The notes below the pieces were generated by a model. That model saw only the letters and a program-made list of their open reading frames with translations. It did no database searches and was not told the origin of the DNA. Made by a program: the position numbers and the translations under genes. This document shows positions 8,686-17,000 of a stretch of 64,000 nucleotides of DNA, in pieces (position 1 is the stretch's first letter; each line of letters starts with the position of its first letter). Source of the stretch: CAUZJF01 sp965248605 (lineage in GTDB: Bacteria > Chloroflexota > Dehalococcoidia > Lucifugimonadales > CAUZJF01); NCBI GenBank assembly GCA_965248605.1, contig CBDFJV010000006.1:496001-560000 (forward strand), given 5' to 3'.

Positions 8686-10185
8686 ATGTACAAGGTGGAG
8701 ATGTACCTGCGAGTTCGCAGGGCTTGTTTCGTCGAAGGGATGAGCGTCCGAGAGGCGGCCCGAGTGTTCGGGCTACACCGGGACACGGTGCGCAAGATGC
8801 TCGAGTACTCCGTGCCCCCAGGGTATCGACGGCAACGACCGGCTCGCAGACCGAAGCTCGATCCATATAAGGGTGTGATGGACCAGATCCTGGAGCAGGA
8901 TCTGAGCTCACCGAAGAAGCAGCGTCACACCGCCAAGCGTATCTACGAACGGCTCAGAGACGAACACGGCTTCCCCGGCAAGTACACGATAGTCAAAGAC
9001 TACGTTCGAGAACGCCGTCGTCATACCCGCGAGATGTTCGTACCACTGTCCCATTCCCCGGGACATGCCCAGTGCGACTACGGCGAAGCTCGAGTGATCA
9101 TCGGCGGAGTGGAACGCAAAGCCCACTACTTCGCCCTGGACCTCCCTCACAGCGACGGGTGCTATGTGAAGGCGTATCCCGCCGAGACGACGGAGTCATT
9201 CTGCGACGGACACGTCTCCGCCTTCGCGTTCCTGGGCGGAGTGCCTCAGAGCATCCTCTACGACAACACCACGCTCGCGGTAGCCAGAATCCTGGGAGAT
9301 GGTCGCCGGCAGCGGACCAGGGTGTTCTCCGAGCTTCAGTCCCACTACCTGTTCGAGGACCGGTTCGGCCGTCCAGGCAAAGGGAACGATAAGGGCAAAG
9401 TAGAAGGTCTGGTCGGCTATGTCCGCCGGAACTTCCTGGTGCCCATTCCATCGTTCGAGAGCTTCGATGCCCTCAATGCTCATCTGGAGCAACACTGCCT
9501 CAGACGGTTCGAAGATCGACTCCGCGGCCACAACGAGACGATAGGAGAACGGCTGGAGCGGGACCTGGAGAAGTTGCTGCCTCTGCCGGCCGTACCGTAC
9601 GACGCCAGCGACAAGCACGCGACGAGGGTCAGTTCTCTGTCCCTGGTCAGATACCGGACCAATGACTATTCGGTCCCGGTGGCCTACGGTCATCGGGACG
9701 TTGTGGTCCGCGGATATGTACACGAGGTTGTGATCAGCTGTGGCGCTGAAGTCATCGCCCGCCATCGGCGGTCCTACGATCGAGACGACTTCGTCTTCGA
9801 CCCTCTCCATTACCTGCCGCTCCTTGAGAAGAAGACGAGGGCATTGGATCAGGCGGCGCCGCTGGTTGGATGGGAGTTGCCCGAGGAGTTCGGAGTGTTG
9901 CGGCGGCTGCTGGAGTCTCGGATGGGCAAGCGAGGAAAGAGGGAGTTCGTGCAGGTGCTCAGACTGATGGAGAACTTCCAGCCGGAAGAAGTCCACGACG
10001 CCGTACGAGACGCCATTCGACTCGGGGCTGTGAGCTTCGATGCTGTCAAGCACCTGGTGCTGTGCAGGATCGAGGGTCGACCGCCTAGACTCGACATGGA
10101 GTTGTACCCGTATCTGCCCAGGACCAACGTTGCAACAACCTCGACCAGGGACTACATGGCTCTCCTGGCGGGGAGCCGGTCATGA
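8686..10185 (+). CDS. istA: IS21 transposase IstA
   Basis: DDE transposase of the IS21 family, about 499 residues from the ATG at 8686, chosen because GAAGGTGG lies just upstream and the helix-turn-helix follows at once (SVREAARVFGLHRDTVRKML). Catalytic acidic residues are visible as CDYGEARV (D), LYDNTTLAV (D) and KGKVEGLVGYVRR (E). The protein is identical to the copy-2 IstA apart from silent base changes. It ends with ATGA, overlapping istB, so the two are translated together. Confidence 0.95.
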   Translation: MYKVEMYLRVRRACFVEGMSVREAARVFGLHRDTVRKMLEYSVPPGYRRQRPARRPKLDPYKGVMDQILEQDLSSPKKQRHTAKRIYERLRDEHGFPGKYTIVKDYVRERRRHTREMFVPLSHSPGHAQCDYGEARVIIGGVERKAHYFALDLPHSDGCYVKAYPAETTESFCDGHVSAFAFLGGVPQSILYDNTTLAVARILGDGRRQRTRVFSELQSHYLFEDRFGRPGKGNDKGKVEGLVGYVRRNFLVPIPSFESFDALNAHLEQHCLRRFEDRLRGHNETIGERLERDLEKLLPLPAVPYDASDKHATRVSSLSLVRYRTNDYSVPVAYGHRDVVVRGYVHEVVISCGAEVIARHRRSYDRDDFVFDPLHYLPLLEKKTRALDQAAPLVGWELPEEFGVLRRLLESRMGKRGKREFVQVLRLMENFQPEEVHDAVRDAIRLGAVSFDAVKHLVLCRIEGRPPRLDMELYPYLPRTNVATTSTRDYMALLAGSRS

Positions 10186-10949
10186 CCAACAAGTCCACGA
10201 TGTTGCTCGAACACAACCTCAAGCAACTCAAGCTCCCCACGTTCCTGAGGGAGTACGACAAGCTGGCATCCCAGTGTGCCAGTGAGGGAGCTGACCATCC
10301 GGACTACCTGCTGCGACTATCGGAGTTGGAGCTGATCGACCGTCACCATCGCATGGTGGAACGTCGGATCAAAGCAGCCCGCTTCCCGACGACCAAGAGC
10401 CTCGACACCTTCGACTTCCTGTCTATGCCGTCCCTGAACAAGGCTCTGGTTCTGGAGCTGGCACGATGCGAGTACATCGAGCGCCCCCACAACGTCATCG
10501 CTCTCGGCAACAGTGGCACCGGCAAGACCCATATCGCCCTCGGTCTCGGTCTGGCTGCGTGTCAGAGGGGACTGTCCGTGGGCTTCACCACCGCCGCTGC
10601 TCTGGTTCACGAGCTGATCGAGGCCAGGGACGAACGGCGTCTGCTCAACCTGCAGAGAAGGCTCGCACGACTCAAGCTTCTGATCATCGACGAACTGGGC
10701 TTCGTGCCCTTGTCCAAGACTGGCGCCGAGCTCCTCTTCGAGGTGTTCAGCCAGCGTTACGAGCGTGGATCGGTCCTGGTGACCTCCAACCTGCCCTTCG
10801 TCGAGTGGACCGAGGTGTTCGGCTCTGAACGGCTGACCGGAGCTCTCCTCGACCGCCTCACCCACCATGTCGACATCCTGGAGATGAACGGGGACAGCTA
10901 CCGACTCAAGCACAGCAAGAAGACTTCTGGCCGCCAGCTATCTGACTGA
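10182..10949 (+). CDS. istB: IS21 helper ATPase IstB
   Basis: AAA+ ATPase of the DnaC/IstB type, 255 residues, which loads and regulates IstA on target DNA. Walker A is GNSGTGKTH and Walker B is LLIIDELGF. It starts inside the istA stop codon. It differs from copy 2 at one internal residue (VEWTEVF against VECTEVF), and the last eight or so residues after RLKHS are unrelated (KKTSGRQLSD against RKSNQPRATA). This marks the edge of a diverged block. Confidence 0.95.
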   Translation: MTNKSTMLLEHNLKQLKLPTFLREYDKLASQCASEGADHPDYLLRLSELELIDRHHRMVERRIKAARFPTTKSLDTFDFLSMPSLNKALVLELARCEYIERPHNVIALGNSGTGKTHIALGLGLAACQRGLSVGFTTAAALVHELIEARDERRLLNLQRRLARLKLLIIDELGFVPLSKTGAELLFEVFSQRYERGSVLVTSNLPFVEWTEVFGSERLTGALLDRLTHHVDILEMNGDSYRLKHSKKTSGRQLSD

Positions 10950-11051
10950 GCCTGATCTCCAACGCCCCACGAACCTTGATGCCCATTCTACGGCGTTCAG
11001 TGGTACAGTTTTGCTCCGCCCCGCTGGTACGTTTTCACACCGCCCTTGACA

Positions 11052-11836
11052 TTCGTGCGCACGGTCATCTCGGCGCCGAAGGGGTCGTTGCGTACCTGCC
11101 CCTTTGTGCCGGTCACGTTGAGCCAACGGGTCAGCCCGGTCCCGGGCGTCGCACTGGAGTAGTTGAGTAGACCGACGGCGTCGCCTGGCAGGCGCATGGT
11201 GACGACTATGCCATCTTCACCTTCGGTGTCGAGCGTCTTCGGTGGCACGGCCGCGAACACCTCGGTTGGGAGGCCGCCGATGTTGACCACGGCGTTCACG
11301 GCGTGGATTCCACCGTCGATGAACACGCCGCCCCCTGTCGCTTCGAGGCTGGTGCGCCACGCGATCTGCTCGGCGTACCCCTCGTGCTGGTACTGCACCA
11401 TCCTCAAGTCGCCTATGACGCCGTCTGCCAACAGCTCTTTGCATTTCTCGACGGCCGGAAGGAACCTGTAGTTTTCGGCCACCATAAGGCGCACGCCCGC
11501 CTGGGCGGCGACCTGGATCATCTCGCGTGCCTCGGCAATGGTACGGGCGATGGGCTTTTCCATTAGGATATGCTTGGAGTGGCTAGCGGCCAGGCGAGCG
11601 TTGTCGAGGTGGAGATCGTGGGGGGTGAAGAAGTACATCGCGTCGACTCGAGGGTCTCGAGCGGCGTCCTCGTAGCTGCCGAAGTGGCCGACGCCGCCGA
11701 ACTCCTCGCTGAACGCCCTCGCCTTTCCGGCGTCGCGGCTCGCGAACAGCAGATCGACCCCTTCCACGCCTAGTACCTCCTCAACCACCGTCCGGGCGAA
11801 GCTGCCACATCCTACAATACACAACGAGAGTGTCAT
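11052..11836 (-). pseudogene. Gfo/Idh/MocA-family dehydrogenase, 3' end removed by IS21
   Basis: The N-terminal Rossmann domain is plain (SLCIVGCGSFA at 4-14) and the family signature EKP occurs at 93-95 (LMEKPIA); these enzymes oxidise sugars or related hydroxy compounds with NAD(P). The start at 11836 (MTLSLCIVG) is preferred over one seven codons upstream because AGGATGG precedes it. After about 261 residues the frame runs into the right end of the IS21 element; family members usually have 330-370, so the C-terminal part of the substrate domain is lost and the product is probably inactive. Confidence 0.85.
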
Positions 11837-11936
11837 TAGCTTCCATCCTTTGAACAAGCGTCGGTCACGAGTATACGCGGAGCCGGAGCAAGCGTGCTAG
11901 TGGCAGACTAGTTGATACGTATCGGCTCATGTTTGC

Positions 11937-11965
11937 TTGCAAATAAGCATGAAGTCATGTAAAGT
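11937..11965 (+). promoter_or_regulatory. Candidate promoter for clpC
   Basis: TTGCAA (11937-11942) and TAAAGT (11960-11965) are separated by 17 bases in an AT-rich stretch between two divergent genes, about 85 bases ahead of clpC. A perfect 10-bp palindrome GATACGTATC lies just upstream at 11914-11923 and could be an operator. I see no CIRCE or CtsR-type repeat. Confidence 0.35.
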
Positions 11966-12051
11966 ATTCGGTAGAAGATGGGGCACCCACCGCTTGGCCG
12001 GTCGCATCTAACTGTACGTCGACAACCAGTCTACACAGAGGTAGCTTCGCA

Positions 12052-14496
12052 ATGGTAATGAAGCAAGACGACTTCACGGAGAAGGCGCAGGAGGTCATTG
12101 GACGCTCCCAGGAGATCATGCGTCGATACAATCACACCCAATGGGACGTCGAGCACATATTGATGGCCCTACTGGAGCAAGACGACAGCGTGCCAGCAGA
12201 GATACTGCGCACCCTGGGGGTCGCGGTTCCGGAGCTCCGCACCCGAGTTGACGCCCTCCTCGAGCAGGCGCCCAAGACGGCCTACGAGTCACCCCAGATC
12301 TACGTCACTCCTCGAGCATCGGGTGTCCTAGAGCGCGCCAGGACGGAGTCTGAACGGCTCAACGACGAGTTCATCGGCTCCGAACACCTTCTGGTCGCGG
12401 TTGTGCAAGAGGACAAAGGCGACGCGGCGAAGGTGCTCTCCGAGTTCGGGGTTGACCTAGAAAAGGTCTACCAGGCCCTCCAGAGCGTACGAGGCGGGCA
12501 CCGCGTCACAGACCAACGTGCCGAGAGCCACTACCGCTCGCTGGAGAAGTATAGTGTCGACCTGACGGAGCTGGCACGCGCCGGCGAACTCGACCCCGTT
12601 ATCGGCCGGGACGCCGAGATCGCCCGCGCCATGCAGACCCTTATCCGCCGCACCAAGAACAATCCCGTATTGGTAGGCGGAGCGGGCGTCGGCAAGACGG
12701 CCATCGCCGAGGGTCTGGCCCAGCGCATCGTGTCCGGTGACGTTCCTGAAGAGCTGGAGGGTCGGCGGGTGCTGGCCCTGGAGATGGGCTCGATGGTCGC
12801 GGGGAGTAAGTTCCGCGGCGAGTTCGAAGAACGGCTGAAGGCGGTCCTGGACGAGATCAAACAGGCGCAGGGCGAGATCGTGTTGTTCATCGACGAGCTG
12901 CACACGGTCGTTGGGGCCGGCGCAGCCGAAGGTGCCATCGACGCGAGCAACATGATGAAGCCGGCCCTCGCTCGTGGCGAGCTTCAATGCATCGGCGCGA
13001 CTACGGAAGCCGAGTACCGCAACTACATCGAAAAGGACTCGGCCCTGGAACGCCGCTTCCAGCCGATCCTTGTCGAGGAGCCAGACGTCGAGACGGCGAT
13101 CGAGATGCTTCACGCGCTGCGCCCACGCTACGAGGCCCACCATAAGGTCAACGTTACCGACGCCGGACTGGAGGCTGCGGCGCGACTGAGCAAGCGCTAC
13201 ATCACCGAGCGTCTCCTGCCAGATAAGGCTGTCGACCTGATCGACGAGGCGGCAAGCAAGATACGCATGGACGTTCAGAGTTTGCCGGAAGAGCTCAAGG
13301 AGATGGAGAAGCAGCTTCAACAGCAGGAAAACGAGGAGGAAGCCGCGTCGCAGCGAGGTGATTTCGAGCGCGCCGCGGAGATTCGCACCGAAAGGACCCG
13401 GCTTCGGAAGCAGTACGAAAGTGAAAGAGCCGATTTCGCTAAGGAACACGACATTGACATGGTCGTGGACGCAGACGACATTGGCAGCCTGATAGCGTCA
13501 TGGACCGGCATACCAGTCGACAGGCTGCTCGAGAGCGAGGCGGACAGACTGCTTCACATGGAAGACCGGCTCCACGAGCGCGTAGTTGGGCAGGAGTCGG
13601 CCATAAAAGCGGTCTCCGACGCGGTACGCCGGGCCAGGGCCGGCTTGAGTGACCCGAACAGGCCTATCGGTAGCTTCATCTTTCTGGGCCCCACCGGAGT
13701 CGGCAAGACCGAGCTGGCGCGGGCGCTGGCCCAGTATCTGTTTGACGACGAGGAGAACATGGTCCGGGTGGACATGTCAGAGTTCATGGAGAAGCACACG
13801 GTCTCTCGTCTGATCGGCGCGCCTCCCGGTTACGTCGGATTCGACGAGGGCGGCCAACTGACCGAGGCGGTCCGGCGTCGCCCGTTCCGGGTGATCCTGT
13901 TCGACGAGATCGAGAAGGCCCACCCCGACGTGTTCGGCATCCTGCTTCAGATCCTGGAGGACGGCCGCCTGACCGACGGACACGGCCGGACCGTTGATTT
14001 CCGCAACACGCTGGTGGTGATGACCAGCAACCTCGGGACGGACGAAGACGGCCGCGAGCCGCTGGGTTTCTTACGCGGCGCTGCGGAGCCGGACTCGGTC
14101 AGGTTGCGGTCTTCGATCGAGGACGCTCTGAAGCGGACATTCAGGCCGGAGTTCCTTAACCGGGTCGACGAGATAATCATCTTCGATTCGCTGACGCCGG
14201 AGCAGATACACGACATCGTCGGGCTCATGGTAGGTGAGGTGGAGGAGCGGCTCGCCGAGCACGAGATCAACATCTCGCTCACACCCGCCGCCACGGAGTG
14301 GCTGGCCCGCGAAGGGTTTGACAAGGTCTACGGGGCGAGGCCGCTTCGTAGGGCCGTGATACGGTACGTCGAGAACCCGCTGTCGAAGCGGGTGCTCGCG
14401 AAGGAGTTCGTAGCAGGCGATCGGATCGAAATCGACGCCGGTGAGGACGGGCTCACGTTCGCTAAAGCCGAGGCGGCGGTGGCCGCAGCTTCGTAG
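12052..14496 (+). CDS. clpC: ATP-dependent Clp protease ATP-binding subunit ClpC
   Basis: Hsp100 unfoldase that feeds proteins into ClpP. The 814 residues hold two Clp N repeats (1-145), AAA-1 with Walker A GGAGVGKT near 209 and Walker B VLFIDELH, a short single-helix middle domain with a UVR motif (RGDFERAAEIRTERTRL near 440), and AAA-2 with GPTGVGKT near 546. The short middle domain and the LGF tripeptide in EPLGFLRG, at the position of the ClpP-docking loop, favour ClpC over ClpB. AGAGG lies ten bases before the ATG. Gene stands alone with its own promoter and a strong terminator. clpP is not in the window. Confidence 0.92.
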   Translation: MVMKQDDFTEKAQEVIGRSQEIMRRYNHTQWDVEHILMALLEQDDSVPAEILRTLGVAVPELRTRVDALLEQAPKTAYESPQIYVTPRASGVLERARTESERLNDEFIGSEHLLVAVVQEDKGDAAKVLSEFGVDLEKVYQALQSVRGGHRVTDQRAESHYRSLEKYSVDLTELARAGELDPVIGRDAEIARAMQTLIRRTKNNPVLVGGAGVGKTAIAEGLAQRIVSGDVPEELEGRRVLALEMGSMVAGSKFRGEFEERLKAVLDEIKQAQGEIVLFIDELHTVVGAGAAEGAIDASNMMKPALARGELQCIGATTEAEYRNYIEKDSALERRFQPILVEEPDVETAIEMLHALRPRYEAHHKVNVTDAGLEAAARLSKRYITERLLPDKAVDLIDEAASKIRMDVQSLPEELKEMEKQLQQQENEEEAASQRGDFERAAEIRTERTRLRKQYESERADFAKEHDIDMVVDADDIGSLIASWTGIPVDRLLESEADRLLHMEDRLHERVVGQESAIKAVSDAVRRARAGLSDPNRPIGSFIFLGPTGVGKTELARALAQYLFDDEENMVRVDMSEFMEKHTVSRLIGAPPGYVGFDEGGQLTEAVRRRPFRVILFDEIEKAHPDVFGILLQILEDGRLTDGHGRTVDFRNTLVVMTSNLGTDEDGREPLGFLRGAAEPDSVRLRSSIEDALKRTFRPEFLNRVDEIIIFDSLTPEQIHDIVGLMVGEVEERLAEHEINISLTPAATEWLAREGFDKVYGARPLRRAVIRYVENPLSKRVLAKEFVAGDRIEIDAGEDGLTFAKAEAAVAAAS

Positions 14497-14521
14497 AACA
14501 GTACGCGCATCATTCGTCTGT

Positions 14522-14558
14522 CAGACGGCATCCGATATGGGGTGCCGTCTGCTTTTTT
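14522..14558 (+). terminator. Rho-independent terminator after clpC
   Basis: CAGACGGCA (14522-14530) pairs with TGCCGTCTG (14543-14551), extended by further pairs towards a six-base loop. The stem is followed by C and TTTTTT (14553-14558). It starts 26 bases behind the clpC stop. Confidence 0.88.
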
Positions 14559-14657
14559 CTGTCCCGTAACTGTCCCCAGTAGGCGTGGTCTTGAATGCAG
14601 GCTGTATGATGGGCTGCGCCGGCAGTTGACCCGAACGAGCAGACCGAGGAGAGTATC

Positions 14658-15374
14658 GTGCGAAGCTTCGACCTTATCGTGATCGGGACTGGTTCGGGGC
14701 TCGACGTGGCAGCGGACGCGTCGGCTGCTGGGATGTCGGTGGCCATCGTCGAAGAGGGGCCCTTCGGCGGGACCTGCCACAACCGGGGGTGCATCCCGTC
14801 GAAGATGCTGATCCATAGCGCCGACGTAATGGAGACCATTCAGAGTGCCGGCGCCTTTGGGATCAGCGTGAGGGTCGAAGGCGTCGACTGGCCGGGCATC
14901 GTCAAACGCGTCTTCGATCAGATCGACCGCGAATCCGACGAGATGGAGGAAGCGAACCAGCAGAACCCTAATATCTCGGTTTACAGAGAGAGCGCCAGGT
15001 TCGTGAGCTCGAAGACACTCCAGGTCGGCAACGAAGAGATCACGACCGAGACGGTGCTGATCGCGGCGGGGACGCGGCCTTCGATTCCGGAGATTCCCGG
15101 CCTGCATGACGTCGAGTATGTTACGTCCGACGACGCGATGCGCCTCACGGAGCAGCCGCGCAGGCTGGTCATCGTGGGAGGGGGGTACATCGCGGCCGAG
15201 ATGGCCCACTTTTTCGGCGCGCTCGGTACCGAAGTCACGATGGTATACCGCGGCCCGCGTCTGCTCAGGACACAGGACGAGCAGATTGGGACCAGGTTCA
15301 CGGAGGTGTTCGATCGGAAGCTCAACCTTCTGCTTAACCCCGAATCCACCGACGGACAGGGATGGACGACGTGA
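14658..15374 (+). pseudogene. FAD-dependent pyridine nucleotide-disulphide oxidoreductase, N-terminal half
   Basis: Starts at GTG with GAGGAG upstream. FAD-binding IVIGTGSGLD, the redox-active disulphide GGTCHNRGCIPSK and the NAD-binding IVGGGYIAAEMAHFFGALG are present, as in dihydrolipoamide dehydrogenase, mycothione reductase and related enzymes. After about 225 residues homology stops (RKLNLLLN, then an unrelated tail to the TGA at 15372). Family members have about 450-470 residues with a C-terminal dimerisation domain holding the catalytic His-Glu pair, which is missing. The IS1380 element begins shortly after, so loss of the 3' half is probably linked to that insertion. Confidence 0.82.
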
Positions 15375-15417
15375 GGACAGCGGAAGGGGGTGAGGGAGTT
15401 ACAGGCGTGATGATCCG

Positions 15418-16999
15418 GGCTCGAATTTGGGTAGACGGGAGGTTGGCGGGCGGTCTGCAGGCGCTTTTGGGGGCACCGATGGCGGCCTACAGTGGCTGTG
15501 GCGAGCCAGATGGCGGGATAGGACACGGCAAGAGGCGCTCGCGGACTGGGCTGGCGCGAGTTTGCGGTGACGTTGGGTTGGCTGGTGGGTCAGTGGCGGA
15601 CGGGCTCCGTCAGGCTGGGAGTGGAATGGCTCGCAGTCGGGCCAGGGCGCGGCTGAACTGCTCCTCCCAGGGCCAGCGCCGGGGAAGCTGCAGGGTCAAT
15701 CGGCGTGCCGAGCGGGTGATCCGTCCGGCCAAGGCAAAGACCCGTCGTCTGAGGGTCTTGGTGGTCACGATCTGCTGACCCAGGCCGATGCGGGCTGTCC
15801 AGCGGGCCAGGTTGTGCGCCATCACCTGTACCGCCAGCCAGGCGCCGTTGGCGGCGAAACGGCCCGAGGGGAGATGGTTCAGCCCCACGCCGTACTTGAG
15901 GTCGCGTATCGCATTCTCGATCTCGGCGTGACGGCGATGATCGGCCTCCAGTTCCAGCGTCTCCCCGTCCCGGTCGGTGATGAAGCCGTGATAGCTGTAG
16001 GTGGCGAAGAGAGCCAGTTGAGAACAGGGCGCCGGCTTCACCCGCCGGACGATGAGCCGTACCGGCGCGGCGTCCGCCTCGGCCTGGAACGGGGTGTAGG
16101 TGGTCTCGGCCACATCGGCGGCGCCGTCCATCCAGTAAGGAATCGGCGTCCAGGCATCTTCGGGTATCGCCTCGATGAGATTCCGCAGGCGGGCGCGCTG
16201 GCGGATGGCGATGGAGAAGCGGACATCCATCCGGCGGCAGACGGCGACCACGGCGTGGGTATAGAAGCCGCTGTCGGCCCGCACCGTGAGTTGGCCCCTG
16301 GCTCCGCAGTAGCGCACCCGCCCCACCGTTTCACGCAGGAAGTGGGCAGCGCCGCGGGCGGTGTTAGCCCGGCCCTCGCGCAGGCGGGCCATCAGCACGT
16401 CGCCGGTGCCGGCGGCGACGGCCAGCAGCGGGTGATAGCCCCGCGCACCGGTGTAGCCGTGGTGGCGGGCGCCCTCCTTGGCCAGTCCGTAGGTCTCGCA
16501 GATCGTCGAATCAAGGTCGATGGTGAATGGTGCGTCGCCGGGTCCGGCACCGGCCTTCCAGACCCGGGCCAGCAACTCGCGGCTCACCCGGTCCAGTTGG
16601 CGGACATGGCCCCACCTGAAGCTGCGCAGGAAGGTGCCCAGGGTGGAGGGAGCCTTAGCCGTGAAACCGAGCACGCGGGCGGTCCCGCCGGCGCGCAGCA
16701 CATCGGCGTCGTCGATGCAATCTCCGCCGGCTAGGGCGGAGGCCACCAGGGTCATCATCTTGTCGCCGGTGTTCGCCCGGCCCGGCGCGCCGCCGAGGTC
16801 GAGGTGCTTCCGGAGGAGTTGGGGCAGGCCAAGGCGCAGGGCGAGGGTGGCGGGAAGGATCAGCCCGGCATTGGCCACCAGGCGGTGGTCGTCGAAGGCG
16901 ATTTGGATGCGGTCGGGGTGGTTACGTGGTAGCATCTATCGGGTGCTCCTTTTCTGGGACCGGTTTTCTGTTTCAAAACCATTATCCCAGATTCAGAGG
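15418..16999 (-). mobile_element. IS1380-family insertion sequence (ends approximate)
   Basis: The element is defined by its transposase. Imperfect inverted ends are suggested by CTCGAATTTGGG at 15420-15431 and the complement of CCCAGATTCAGAG at 16986-16998, giving about 1.58 kb, a normal size for the family. No TTAA target duplication is visible at both sides. Left flank is a truncated oxidoreductase gene and right flank the interior of a large repeat-protein gene, so the flanks do not belong together. Confidence 0.7.
15610..16935 (-). CDS. IS1380-family transposase
   Basis: A 441-residue DDE transposase. Acidic positions can be proposed in FTIDLDSTICETYG, VRADSGFYTH and RHAEIENAIRDLKYG, the last being the characteristic family segment. 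The large opposite-strand open frame over the same bases (15814-16734) is a shadow. The gene is full length for the family and may be active. Confidence 0.9.
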   Translation of the reverse strand: MLPRNHPDRIQIAFDDHRLVANAGLILPATLALRLGLPQLLRKHLDLGGAPGRANTGDKMMTLVASALAGGDCIDDADVLRAGGTARVLGFTAKAPSTLGTFLRSFRWGHVRQLDRVSRELLARVWKAGAGPGDAPFTIDLDSTICETYGLAKEGARHHGYTGARGYHPLLAVAAGTGDVLMARLREGRANTARGAAHFLRETVGRVRYCGARGQLTVRADSGFYTHAVVAVCRRMDVRFSIAIRQRARLRNLIEAIPEDAWTPIPYWMDGAADVAETTYTPFQAEADAAPVRLIVRRVKPAPCSQLALFATYSYHGFITDRDGETLELEADHRRHAEIENAIRDLKYGVGLNHLPSGRFAANGAWLAVQVMAHNLARWTARIGLGQQIVTTKTLRRRVFALAGRITRSARRLTLQLPRRWPWEEQFSRALARLRAIPLPA

Positions 17000-17000
17000 C

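Larger units (their letters stand above)
8565..11051 (+). mobile_element. IS21-family insertion sequence, copy 1
   Basis: The ends were fixed by comparison with the second copy at 32945-35431. The left end starts TGTGAAGGGCGGAGAGA and the right end, read inward, starts TGTCAAGGGCGG. Both copies are exactly 2,487 bp. GTACC-containing subterminal repeats lie behind each end, as is usual for IS21. istA and istB overlap by four bases. No matching target duplication flanks it (left ...GTCGAA, right TTCGTG...), and the two flanking genes are unrelated fragments. Confidence 0.93.

Noticed and set aside
11914..11965. CIRCE or CtsR operator ahead of clpC
   Set aside because: Neither the TTAGCACTC inverted repeat nor the CtsR heptad repeat is present; only an unrelated palindrome is seen.
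15814..16734. 306-codon plus-strand frame over the IS1380 region
   Set aside because: It is the shadow of the transposase, whose family motifs are on the minus strand.
16520..17000. Apparent in-frame N-terminal extension of the repeat giant into the IS1380 element
   Set aside because: These codons read the transposase gene backwards; composition and motifs change exactly at the element end, so they are not part of the original protein.
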